Made by a program: the position numbers and the translations under genes. From contig CAKOWY010000006.1 in NCBI GenBank assembly GCA_934129895.1, forward strand, positions 1-64,000: a DNA stretch of 64,000 nucleotides, given 5' to 3'. Below the pieces are notes generated by a model. It ran no database searches and was not told where the DNA came from. It saw nothing but the letters and a program-made list of their open reading frames with translations. This stretch comes from an uncultured Clostridia bacterium. Lineage in GTDB: Bacteria; Bacillota; Clostridia; TANB77; CAG-508. Of the stretch, positions 52,571 to 63,000 are shown piece by piece. The number at the start of each line of letters is the position of its first letter. Position 1 is the first letter of the stretch.

Positions 52571-52666
52571 TTTTCAACAGTTAATTGTGAATAATTTGTA
52601 AAAAAATAGTGCTCTAAATAAGTTGTTCACAGAGTTATCCACATTATCCACAGGTGCTGTGGATAA
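52571..52666. promoter_or_regulatory. Cluster of DnaA boxes (candidate DnaA-binding site or origin-like element)
   Basis: Perfect DnaA boxes TTATCCACA at 52635-52643 and 52644-52652, directly adjacent, and the reverse TGTGGATAA at 52658-52666. Two near copies stand at 52586-52594 (TGTGAATAA) and 52623-52631 (TTGTTCACA). The surroundings are extremely AT-rich. No dnaA, dnaN, rpmH or repA gene is in the window and most genes to the left point right, so this is not a typical oriC neighbourhood. It may be a DnaA-titration site, a regulatory site for TetR-FadD or asnS, or a secondary origin. See findings. Confidence 0.75.
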
Positions 52667-52762
52667 TTTTATGAGTTACAAGTGTAAACTTACAAATAAA
52701 CATAATGTATAAAAAGCAACTTATCTCCAAAAATTTGACTATTGGTTCAAACTAAAAAAAAA
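52667..52762. other. AT-rich spacer between the DnaA boxes and the TetR promoter
   Basis: About 95 bases, A/T-rich. No gene or hairpin of note. The full gap from 52404 to 52862 holds the asnS promoter, the DnaA boxes, this spacer, and the TetR promoter. Confidence 0.5.
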
Positions 52763-52763
52763 C

Positions 52764-52792
52764 TTGCATAAATAAAAAAAACATTATATAAT
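52764..52792 (+). promoter_or_regulatory. Promoter of the TetR-FadD pair
   Basis: TTGCAT, 17-base spacer, TATAAT. A loose inverted repeat around 52807-52839 (GGTGAT...ATCATCTACC) lies just downstream of it and could be the operator of the TetR protein. Confidence 0.65.
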
Positions 52793-52862
52793 ATGCATGT
52801 TAAATATAGGTGATTTGATTAATATAAAGAATCATCTACCAATGAGAGATAGGTGAAAAAAT

Positions 52863-53450
52863 TTGAATAAAACAAAAAGAAAAATATTTGAAACATCAAT
52901 GAAATTATTTGCTGAAAAGGGATATGATGCAACTAGTATAGAAGAAATAACCGCGACGGTTGGGGTTGCAAAAGGTACTTTATACTATCACTTTTCAAAT
53001 AAAGAAGAAATATTTAATTTTCTAATTGAAGAAGGAATAAAATTATTACAAAACAGTGTTGATATAAAAACTGCAAAACATAATAATTATATAGATAAAA
53101 TAAAGTCAATTGTATTAATACAAATTAAAATTGTAGCAAAGTATGAAAACATTATAACCATAATATTAAGCCAGTTCTGGGGGACAGAACAAAGAAATAA
53201 AAAATGTCAAAGTTTGGTTTATGAATATATAGGAAAAATTGAAAAAATCGTACAAGAAGGAATTGAAAAAGGAGAAATAAAAGATGGAGACACTAGGGCA
53301 ATTGCTTCAGAAATCTATGGATTAATATGTTCTACACTTGTATATAAAAAAAGAGAAGGCGAAAATATGGACATAATGAAAGTATATCATGAATATGAAA
53401 ATACAATAGTAAATGGTTTAAAAAATAAAACAAATAAAGATAGGGAGTGA
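52863..53450 (+). CDS. TetR family transcriptional regulator
   Basis: A 195-residue repressor with the N-terminal HTH (FAEKGYDATSIEEITATVGVAKGTLYYHFSNKEEIFNFL, about residues 16-55) and a helical ligand-binding part. The start is TTG 52863, because AGGTG lies seven bases upstream and the HTH begins immediately after. Its stop is nine bases before the acyl-CoA synthetase gene, so it very likely controls that operon, perhaps with acyl-CoA as the ligand, as FadR-type TetR proteins do; this is inference from context. Confidence 0.93.
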   Translation: MNKTKRKIFETSMKLFAEKGYDATSIEEITATVGVAKGTLYYHFSNKEEIFNFLIEEGIKLLQNSVDIKTAKHNNYIDKIKSIVLIQIKIVAKYENIITIILSQFWGTEQRNKKCQSLVYEYIGKIEKIVQEGIEKGEIKDGDTRAIASEIYGLICSTLVYKKREGENMDIMKVYHEYENTIVNGLKNKTNKDRE

Positions 53451-53459
53451 TAATAAATA

Positions 53460-55178
53460 ATGGAATCAAAGTCTAAAAAAATGTATTTTACAGATTTAAA
53501 AGATATGTTAAGACAAACTGGTGAAGTATATGGAGATAGACCAGCTTACAAATTTAAGACAGATGAAGCAGGAAAATTTAGAATAATTACACATAAAAAA
53601 TTTAGAGAAGAAATTAATGAATTAGGCACAGCCCTAATAAGTATGGGGTTAAAAGGAAAGAGAATTGCTGTAATTTCTGAAAATAGATATGAATGGCAGT
53701 TAGCATATTTAGCAATAAGTACAGGTGCTGGAATTGTAGTTCCATTAGATAAAGCTTTACCAGATAATGAACTTGAAAGTCTTATTTTAAGATCACAAGT
53801 AGAGGGAATTATTTATTCAAAAAAATATGATAAGGTAATGGACACATTAAGGGAAAAGAAAAATACAAATTTAAGAATTTTTATATCTATGGATCTTGAT
53901 AGTAACAATGATGGTGTATATTCTGAAAAAGCATTAGTTGAAAAAGGAAAGAAATTAATAGAAGAAGGAAATAAAGAATTTATTGATGCCAAAATAAATG
54001 CAGATGAAATGGGAATAATGTTATTTACATCAGGAACAACTTCAATATCAAAAGCTGTTATGTTATCACACAAGAATATAATTACAAATGTTATGGATAT
54101 AATAAATGCATTTGAATTAGATGAAACAGATGTATTTTTATCATTTTTACCATTACATCATGTTTTTGAATGTACTGTTGGATTTTTATATCCAATTTCA
54201 ATTGGTGGATGTATTGCTTTTTGCGAAGGTGTAAAACACATGGTAGATAATTTAAATGAATTTCAAATAAGTGCTATGATATCTGTACCAGCTGTTTTTG
54301 ATATAATGTATAGAAAATTAATGAAAACAATTGAAAAACAAGGTAAAATGGATACTGTAAAAAAAGGAATAAAAATTTCTAATATGGCTCTAAAATTAAA
54401 AATTGATCTTAGAAAGAAAGTATTCCATGAAATTCATGAGAAATTAGGTGGAAAAATTAGAGTTATGGTTGCAGGAGGAGCTGCTCTTGATCCAGAAACA
54501 GAAAAAGGATTTACAGATTTAGGCTTTAATTTATTACAAGGATATGGTTTAACAGAGACATCTCCTGTAATAGCTGCGGAAACAACAAAAAACAGAAAAC
54601 TTGGTTCAATTGGTAAGAAGTTTAAAAGTGTAGAAGTAAAAATAGATAATCCAGATGAGAATGGTATTGGGGAACTAATGGCTAAAGGAAATTCAGTAAT
54701 GAAAGGATATTATGAAAACGAAGAAGCAACAAAAGATGCTTTAGAGCCAGATGGATGGTTCCATACAGGAGATTTAGCAAAAATTGATGAAGAAGGATAT
54801 ATATATATTTCTGGAAGAAAGAAAAATGTAATTGTTTTAAGTAATGGAAAGAATGTATTTCCTGAAGAAATTGAAATTCTTTTAAATAAAATAGAAGGAA
54901 TAAAAGAGTCTTTTGTGTATGAAAAGAAAGATGCAGATGGAGATGCTAAAGTATGTGTTAAAATTGTTTATGATAAAAATCTTTTAAAAGAATTATATAA
55001 TATTGAAGGAGAAGAAAATATTAAAGATTTTCTATGGAAAAAGGTTAAAGAAGTAAATAATTTAATGCCAAAATACAAATACATTAGGGAAATGATTATT
55101 TCAGAAGAAGAATTGATAAAAACAACAACTTTAAAAGTTAAAAGACATGAAGAATTGAAAAAGATTCTTGGAGAATAG
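53460..55178 (+). CDS. Long-chain acyl-CoA synthetase (AMP-forming, FadD-like)
   Basis: Activates fatty acids to acyl-CoA (or acyl-adenylate). The 572-residue protein has the AMP-binding signature MLFTSGTTSISKAVMLSHKN, an internal block SFLPLHHVFECTVGFLYPI, GYGLTETSPVIAAE, WFHTGDLAKIDEEGYIYISGRKK and the C-terminal Lys region TTTLKVKRHEE. GGGAG precedes ATG 53460. In many gut Clostridia similar genes pair with a TetR regulator. No thioesterase or beta-oxidation genes are adjacent. Confidence 0.93.
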   Translation: MESKSKKMYFTDLKDMLRQTGEVYGDRPAYKFKTDEAGKFRIITHKKFREEINELGTALISMGLKGKRIAVISENRYEWQLAYLAISTGAGIVVPLDKALPDNELESLILRSQVEGIIYSKKYDKVMDTLREKKNTNLRIFISMDLDSNNDGVYSEKALVEKGKKLIEEGNKEFIDAKINADEMGIMLFTSGTTSISKAVMLSHKNIITNVMDIINAFELDETDVFLSFLPLHHVFECTVGFLYPISIGGCIAFCEGVKHMVDNLNEFQISAMISVPAVFDIMYRKLMKTIEKQGKMDTVKKGIKISNMALKLKIDLRKKVFHEIHEKLGGKIRVMVAGGAALDPETEKGFTDLGFNLLQGYGLTETSPVIAAETTKNRKLGSIGKKFKSVEVKIDNPDENGIGELMAKGNSVMKGYYENEEATKDALEPDGWFHTGDLAKIDEEGYIYISGRKKNVIVLSNGKNVFPEEIEILLNKIEGIKESFVYEKKDADGDAKVCVKIVYDKNLLKELYNIEGEENIKDFLWKKVKEVNNLMPKYKYIREMIISEEELIKTTTLKVKRHEELKKILGE

Positions 55179-55226
55179 TGAAAAATGTTAATGCTGTACA
55201 TATTAGTGTATGGCATTTTTTAAATT

Positions 55227-55270
55227 TAATATTACAAAAATATTACAAATGTAACAAAAATGTAATATAA
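55227..55270 (+). repeat. Phased ATTACAAAAAT-type repeats before the 371-residue gene
   Basis: ATTACAAAAAT, ATTACAAATGT, AACAAAAATGT and AAT follow at 11-base steps, close to one helical turn. A 20-base stretch, ATATTACAAAAATATTACAA, also occurs at 13541-13560, upstream of the HExxH gene on the minus strand. It may be a regulator site or chance in A/T-rich DNA. Confidence 0.45.
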
Positions 55271-55286
55271 AAAACATAAAAATGAC

Positions 55287-55315
55287 TTGTAGTTTTACGG
55301 ATACTGGGTTATAAT
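55287..55315 (+). promoter_or_regulatory. Promoter of the 371-residue protein gene
   Basis: TTGTAG, 17-base spacer, TATAAT, about 45 bases before ATG 55361. Confidence 0.7.
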
Positions 55316-55360
55316 AAAAAAGAATAAAAAATGACTACTTATGAAGAGGAGGTATTTGCA

Positions 55361-56476
55361 ATGTCAAGAAAATCTGGCATAGTAAATGTACGAATGGTAA
55401 TAACAGAGGAAAAAATATTATCAAATATAGACAAAGTACAAAAATTAATAAATCCTAAAAGTAAAAAACAAATAGTTGAGTTTGAAGACGATACATATTT
55501 TAAAGATCTTGTAGAGTCTATAAAAACTTATTTAATAGAATATCCAAAAAAGAAGAATTTCCCAGTTAGTGTGTATAAAGCAGCTTATGAATTAGTTGAA
55601 TTTTCAACAAATCAATTTGGTGAAAATACAAAAAAAGTTGAGGAATTAATACGTCAAAGAGAAGAAAATATAGCATTAGCAGGTCAATTAAAAGAATTAA
55701 TAGAAGTTGTAGAAGAAAAGAAGGAAGACTGGAAAGAAATAATAGAGCAGGCTGAAGAAGAAGGAAAATTTTCAACAGATATTATAGAAACTTTAAAATT
55801 AATAGGAAGAGATAAGACAAGAACAAGTCAAAATTATCAAGATGCAGTAAAATTATTAAATGCAAGAGTAAATAATCTTGAAACAAATCTTCATATTGAA
55901 ATTGACATGGAAAGAATCGAAGATAAATCTAAAGCTTTAAGTTATATTGGTATAGAAATTTCAGAAGCTTTAAAAGGAATTCCAAAGCCAGCAGAACTAG
56001 AAGTAAAGAAAGAAGAAAATCGAGTAGAAACTATAGTTGAAGATGCAACAAATGATGTTAAAGCAGAAAAGATTGTTGAAGAAAAATCTATTAAAGAAAC
56101 TCCAGTAGTTGAAAACATTACAGTTGCTAATAATGTTGTAGAAAATAAAGTTGCTGATGATATAATTACAGGAGAAGAAGTAGGTACAGAAGCTATAGTT
56201 GAAGAAAAAGAACAAAAACAACAAGTAAAACCTATCTCACAAATTATATCTGTAAATGATTCTGAAGAACCTAAATCAATTAGTGAATTAGTAGATATAT
56301 TTGAAGAAAATAACAAAATAGAACAATATGAGCAATCTGTTTTATTTGAGAAAAAACCATCATTATGGGAAAGATTCAAAAAGACAAAATTTGCTAAAGC
56401 TGTTTCTTATGTGTTTAAAATTAAAATTAGAATTGAATTACCAAGTAATGCATTACCAGAAGGAAAAGGTGAATAA
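55361..56476 (+). CDS. Unknown acidic coiled-coil protein
   Basis: A 371-residue cytoplasmic-looking protein. Residues 1-60 are a small basic-acidic mixed domain (MSRKSGIVNVRMVITEEKI), residues 60-210 are long helices (KVEELIRQREENIALAGQLKEL and NLETNLHIEIDMERIED) fit for coiled coils, residues 215-330 are a low-complexity Glu/Val/Lys-rich stretch, and the end has a conserved-looking basic amphipathic tail (KPSLWERFKKTKFAKAVSYVF). GAGGAGG precedes ATG 55361; the first ATG at 55331 has none. The tail suggests membrane or partner contact. It is not recognised, and a DivIVA- or SepF-like scaffold role would be only a guess. Confidence 0.75.
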   Translation: MSRKSGIVNVRMVITEEKILSNIDKVQKLINPKSKKQIVEFEDDTYFKDLVESIKTYLIEYPKKKNFPVSVYKAAYELVEFSTNQFGENTKKVEELIRQREENIALAGQLKELIEVVEEKKEDWKEIIEQAEEEGKFSTDIIETLKLIGRDKTRTSQNYQDAVKLLNARVNNLETNLHIEIDMERIEDKSKALSYIGIEISEALKGIPKPAELEVKKEENRVETIVEDATNDVKAEKIVEEKSIKETPVVENITVANNVVENKVADDIITGEEVGTEAIVEEKEQKQQVKPISQIISVNDSEEPKSISELVDIFEENNKIEQYEQSVLFEKKPSLWERFKKTKFAKAVSYVFKIKIRIELPSNALPEGKGE

Positions 56477-56477
56477 T

Positions 56478-56513
56478 AAAAAAGGAACTTTTAAGTTCCT
56501 TTTTTTTATTGTA
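56478..56513. terminator. Bidirectional terminator between the coiled-coil gene and tsaE
   Basis: AAAAAAGGAACTT / AAGTTCCTTTTTT stem with a short loop TT, plus T-runs on both strands. Confidence 0.92.
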
Positions 56514-56961
56514 TTTCAAAATCAAATTTATTTCCTATAAAATTAACATCTAATGTTCTAGAATTTTCATCAGAATTATTTTTTGAAAAAATAATTTCAA
56601 TATAATTTGGAGGAAGAGCTTCTTTAATTAGTTCACCCCATTCAATAATACATATTCCAGAATTAAAATATTCATCTCCACCAATTGCATAAAATTCATC
56701 AACATCTTCTAAACGATAAACATCAAAATGGTAAATATTGATGTCTTTGTTTTTATATTCATTAACAATTGTAAATGTAGGACTAGAAATTTCTTTTTCT
56801 AAACCGAAATAACTTAAAAAACCTTCTGTAAACTTGGTTTTTCCAGCTCCAAGTTCTCCAGACAAAACAACTACATCTCCAACTTTTAATTTACTTGCTA
56901 ATTTTTTTGCAAAATTCATTGTATCATTTTCACTATGTGAAATATATTTAAAATTTTTCAT
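56506..56961 (-). CDS. tsaE: tRNA threonylcarbamoyladenosine biosynthesis protein TsaE
   Basis: The ATPase partner of TsaB/TsaD in the t6A modification of tRNAs that read ANN codons. The 151-residue protein has Walker A GELGAGKTKFTEGF (about residues 37-50), FTIVNEYKNKDINIYHFDVYRLEDVDEFY with the Asp/Glu switch region, and IIEWGELI. Length is normal. ATG 56961 is preceded by AAAGGA. TsaB and TsaD are not in the window. The gene faces away from the large glucan synthase gene that starts 110 bases further on. Confidence 0.94.
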   Translation of the reverse strand: MKNFKYISHSENDTMNFAKKLASKLKVGDVVVLSGELGAGKTKFTEGFLSYFGLEKEISSPTFTIVNEYKNKDINIYHFDVYRLEDVDEFYAIGGDEYFNSGICIIEWGELIKEALPPNYIEIIFSKNNSDENSRTLDVNFIGNKFDFEIQ

Positions 56962-57074
56962 AATAAAATCCTTTCAATAACAATATTTTACTCTAAAATC
57001 AAGTTTTTGTAAATATGAATAAAAAAATTTACAATTGCAAATAATATTGGAAAAACGCAAGGAGTGAATTTATT

Positions 57075-60000
57075 GTGAGAAAATATGAAAGTTTAAAATT
57101 AGAAGGAGCATTGTTAGATGAAGAACAGCTTGAAAAACACTTAGAAAAAATAGGTGTACAGTATGTATTAACAAGAAAATCAGAAAAAGAAACTTATCCA
57201 ATACCACAATTAATGCAAAATTATTACAAAATAAAGTTAGTGTATAACATGTTGAATAAGCATATAAATCTTGGAATAAATATTCATCCTGCTGGAGAAT
57301 GGATTTTAGATAATTTTTATATTATAGAGGAATCTGTAAAACAAATAGAAAAAGAAATGACATTAAAAAAATATGTTAATTTTGTAGGAATACAAAATGG
57401 CAAATATGCAGGATTTGCACGAATATATATATTGGCTGCTGAAATTGTTGCATATTCTGATAATAAAATAACAAGAGAAAATTTAGAAAAATATTTACAA
57501 GCATATCAGACTAAAAAAACATTGAATATGGAAGAAATATGGAATATAGGAACTTTTTTACAAATAGCAATAATTCAGAATGTAGCAGATATATGTCAAA
57601 AGATATATAATAGTCAAATTCAAAAGTATAAGGTAAAAAGTATAATAGAAAGATTAGTTGAGAAAAAAAACAAAGATGAATTAAAATACAACGAAATTTC
57701 AGGGCAGAAATTAAAAAACAACGAATTTATAGATATGAAATATTCATTTATAGAATATATGTCTTATGTTTTAAAAAAATATGGAAGAAAAGCTAACGGA
57801 TATTTAAATGTATTAGAAAATGAAGTTGAAAAAACAGGAATTACTATTCAAGAGGCAATAAAAAAAGAACATTTTGATATAGCAATATGCAAAATTTCTA
57901 TGGCAAATTGTATTACAAGTATAAAAAAAATCCAAAGAATAAATTTTTTAGAGATATTTGAAAAAATAAATAAAGTTGAAGAAATATTAAATCGAGATCC
58001 TTCCAAAGTATATGAATATATGGATATTAAAACAAAAGAGTATTATAGAGAGTGTATAAAAAAAGTGGCTCAAAAGGCAAAAGTATCTGAAATTTATGTA
58101 GCCAAAAAAATTTTGGAATTATGTAGTGGTACTAAAGCATCAGAACAAGAAAAACATATAGGATATTACTTGATTGATGAAGGAAAGAAAGAATTATATC
58201 AAAAATTAGATATAAAAAATAATGAAATCTCTGTAAATAGCAAAGTTAGAATTTATATTCTGGGAGTTACTATAATTACGGTATTGCTTTCATTTTTTAT
58301 ATCGAAAATAGTTGTGAAAAATAATATGCCAAAAATAATAATAACAATTTTATTATTATTGATACCAACATCTGAATTTGTGTTGAAAAGTATACAATAC
58401 TTATTAGGAAAAATTGTAAAGCCAAAAATCCTTCCTAAAATGGAATTTTTTAATGGAATAGATAGTGAAAATGCTACGTTTGTTATTATTCCAACAATTA
58501 TTAAATCAAAAGAAAAAGTGAAGGAATTATTTAGAAAATTAGAAGTTTTTTATCTTGCTAATAAATCTGAAAATATATATTTTGCGTTATTGGGAGATTG
58601 TTCTGAAAGTGATAAAAAAGAAGAAAATTTTGATAAAGATGTAATGTCTGAAGGGTTAGAGCAGGTAAAAAGACTGAATTTAAAATATAATACGAAACAG
58701 AAATTTCCAATCTTTCATTTTATATATAGAGAAAGAGAATTTAATAATTCAGAAGGCAAATATTTAGGTTGGGAAAGAAAAAGAGGAATGATTACATTAT
58801 TTAATGAATATATTTTGAAGCATCAAAAAAACAAATTTAGAATTAATACAATTAATCAAGAAAATTTACCTAAAATTAAATATGTAATTACACTTGATTC
58901 TGATACAGAGTTACCATTAAATACAGCTTATGAATTGATTGGCAGTATGGCACATATTTTAAACAAACCAAAAATAGATGAAAACAAAAACATAGTAAAA
59001 AGTGGATATGCTCTTATACAACCTCATATAGGGATAAATTTAGAAGATAGTAATAGAAACATGTTTACTAAAATATTTGCAGGAGCTGGAGGGATAGACA
59101 ATTATACAAATGCAATTTCTGATTTATATCAAGACAATTTTGGAGAAGGAATATTCACTGGTAAGGGAATATATGATGTTGAAATTTTTTCTAAGGTATT
59201 AAAAAATGAAATTCCTGAAAATACGGTATTAAGCCATGATTTACTTGAAGGAAGTTATTTAAGATGTGGATTGGCTTCAAATATTATGTTAATGGATGGA
59301 TATCCTTCTAAATATTTGAGTTATATGAATAGGCTCTCAAGATGGATAAGAGGAGATTGGCAGATAGCTAGTTGGATTAAGAGTAAATTAAATATTTTAT
59401 CAAAATATAAAATATTAGACAATTTACGTAGAAGTTTACTTGAAATATCTGTAATTATATTAATAATATGGAGTCTGTTGTTTTTAGATTCTTACAAAGT
59501 TCCTATAACATTAAGTTTAGGCGTACTAATTTATCCATATTTATTAGATGTAATTTCTAGAGCATTTTCAATAAGAGAAGGTGAAAGAAAACAACGAACT
59601 TTTAATCCTCAAATAGATGGATTTAGAGGAAGTTTATATAGAGCAATTTTAACTTTAGGATGTGTACCATATAAAGCTTATATTTCATGTATATCAATAA
59701 TAAAAGCTATATATAGAAAAAATGTATCACATAAAAATTTGTTAGAATGGATGACATCAGAAGAAGCGGAAAAACAATCAAAGACAGACATAAAAACTTA
59801 TGTCAAAACAATGTTTATTAATATTATTACTGGTGTGGTAACAATAATTTTTTCGATGTATTTAAAAAACGTGTTGTTAACAATTGTGGGAATATTGTGG
59901 ATAATTACTCCATATATTATGTATAAAATAAGTAAAATTGAAGAAAAGAATTCAATAAAATTAAGTGAAAAAGATAAAAATTATTTAATTGAAATTGCAA

Positions 60001-63000
60001 AAAAAACATGGAAATATTTTAAAGATTATATAATACCAGAAAATAATTATTTAGTACCTGATAATTATCAGCAAGATAGAAAAGAAAAAATAGTTGAAAG
60101 AACTTCTTCAACTAATATTGGACTTTCTTTATTAGCTGTGATTTCTAGTTATGATATGAAATTTGAAACTTTGTCTAATACAATTAATTTATTAGATAAT
60201 ATAATTGATGTAATATATGAATTGCCAAAATGGAATGGTCATTTATATAATTGGTATAATATAAAAACTAAAGAACCATTGTTTCCAAGGTATGTTTCAA
60301 CAGTAGATAGTGGAAATTTAGTTGGATATATGTATACAACAAAAAGCTTTTTAGAAGAAAAAAATCCTCAAGATAAAGCAATATCAAAATTAAATGAAAT
60401 GATAGAAAATACAAATTTTAAAATTTTGTATAGTGAAGAACAAAGACTTTTTTCGATTGGATTTAATATAGAAGAAAATAAATTGACAGATTCATATTAT
60501 GATTTATTAGCATCAGAAGCAAGACAAGCTAGCTTAATAGCAATTGCAAAAAAAGATGTTTCTCCAAAACATTGGAATAATTTAAGTAGGACATTAACAG
60601 TATTAAAACAATACAAAGGATTAATATCATGGTCAGGTACTGCATTTGAATATTTGATGCCTAATATTAATATCAAAAGATATAAAGGAAGTTTATTAGA
60701 TGAGTCAAGTAAATTTTTAATAATGAATCAAATAGAATATAGTAAAAAGTTAGGAATACCATGGGGAATGTCTGAAGCGGCATTTAATTTAAAAGATTTA
60801 CATTCAAATTACCAATATAAAGCCTTTGGAATTCCATGGTTAGGGCTAAAACGAGGATTAGAAGATGAGATGGTAGTATCCAGCTATGGATGTTTATTAG
60901 CACTTTCTGATGAACCACTAATGGTAATTAATAATATGAGAAAATTAGAAAAGCAAGGTATGATGGACAAGTATGGATTTTATGAGTCTATTGATTATAC
61001 GCCTGAAAGATTAAGTACAGGAAAGAAATTTGAACCTGTTCGAACATATATGGCACATCATCAAGCATTGATATTATTATCAATAAATAACTTTTTTAAT
61101 GAACAAGTATTGCAGCAAAGATTTATGGAAAATCCAGAAATCGAAGCTGTTAGTATTCTATTACAGGAAAGAATGCCTGAAAGGTTTATTGTTACAAAAG
61201 AGGGAAAGAAGAAAACGGAAAAAATTAAATATAAAGATTACGAAAATTATAGTGTAAGAGAATATTTAAAAGTTGATAATAGGGTTATTAGAGGAAATAC
61301 TATTGGAAATGAGAAATATACAGTGTCAATAAACCAAAAAGGAGAAGGTTTTAGTAAATTTGGTGATAATTATATAAATAGATTTAAGTTGACGAATGAT
61401 TATAAACAAGGAATCTTTTTATGTATAAAAGACGTATCTTCAAATAAGATTAGATATGTTACCGAAGATAAAGAGTGTGAAAAATTTATAATAGATTTCA
61501 TGCCAGATAAAAGTGAATTTGAAAGAACTGAAAAAGATTTAAGAACCAAATTATCAATAATTGTAGATGCAAATGAACCAGTTGAAATAAGAAGATTAGA
61601 AATAGAAAATAATTCTAATACAGAAAAAATATTGGAAGTTACAGGATATTTTGAACCAGTATTATCTAAAAAAGAACAAGACTATTCACATCAAGCATTT
61701 AATAATTTGTTTTTAACTTATGAGTATGATGAAAGTGAAGATGAAATTATCACAAAAAGAAAGAAAAGAGATGAGAATCAAAACGAATTATATTTAATAA
61801 GTAAAATGCAAACAAATTTAGAGAAAATAGGAGATACTGAATATGAAATAAATAAAGAAAAATTTATAGGAAGAAATAATTTAGAAATTCCTATGGCAAT
61901 AAAAAACTCTTCAACATTAGATAGAAAAATTGGACTTACAACAGAAGGGATTATTGCACTAAAAAATGTAATTAAAATTGAACCACATTATAAAGGATAT
62001 ATAGATTTAATTTTATCAGTAGAATATAGCAAAGAACAAGCTAAATTGAATATTGAAAAATATAAAGTAAATGAAAATATTGCTAGAGAATTTGAAATTG
62101 TTAAAGCAAAAAATGATGCTGAATTAAGGTATTTAGAGATTAAAGGAAGATATATAGATATTTATCAAACAATTGCTTCTTACTTTTTATTTTATAATCC
62201 GTTAAGAAAAAAGACAATTCTCTATGATGAAAGATATATGCAGTCAGACTTGTGGAAATATGGTATTTCTGGAGATTTACCAATTATAACAGTTACTATA
62301 AAATATCAAAATGATATATATGTTATAAAGCAAGTATTAAAAATGTATGAATATTTTAGAACTAAAAATTTAAAGATTGAATTAGTAATAATTGATGAAG
62401 AAAATCATAGTTATGAAAATTATATAAGAAATGAGATAGAAGAAGCTATTATAAGTAGTCAGTTAGCATATATGAAAAATATTTATTCTGGAATTTTTGT
62501 ATTGTCAAAAAGTGAAATGGATGTAAAAGATGTTAATTTAATAAAATATATTTCTTGTATTGTAATTGATAGTCATTTGGGAAGTTTGGAAAGTATAGTA
62601 AAAGATATGGAAGAAGAAGTTTTAGATTCATATAAAATTTCTGAAATGTTTGAAATGAATAAGCTTCTAGATGATAATTCGAATGAAATAGATATGTTAG
62701 AAGTGACAGAAAATTTAAAATATTACAATGAATATGGTGCTTTTTCACAAGATGGAAAAGAATATTGGATAAAAATTAACAAAGAAAATCAGACGCCAAC
62801 TACATGGAGTCATATACTTGCAAATCAAAAATTTGGAACAATTGTAACAGAAGCAAATGGAGGATATACATGGTACAAAAATAGTAGACTTAATAGAATT
62901 TCGAGTTGGCATAATAGTAATACAGTTAATATTCCATCAGAAGCGATATATATAAAAGATGAAGAAAATGGCAGAATATGGTCTCCAACTGCAATGCCTG

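Noticed and set aside
52571..52666. Calling the DnaA boxes a proven oriC
   Set aside because: No dnaA, dnaN, rpmH, gyrase or recF is nearby and gene direction does not switch as expected. Kept only as a DnaA-binding site candidate.
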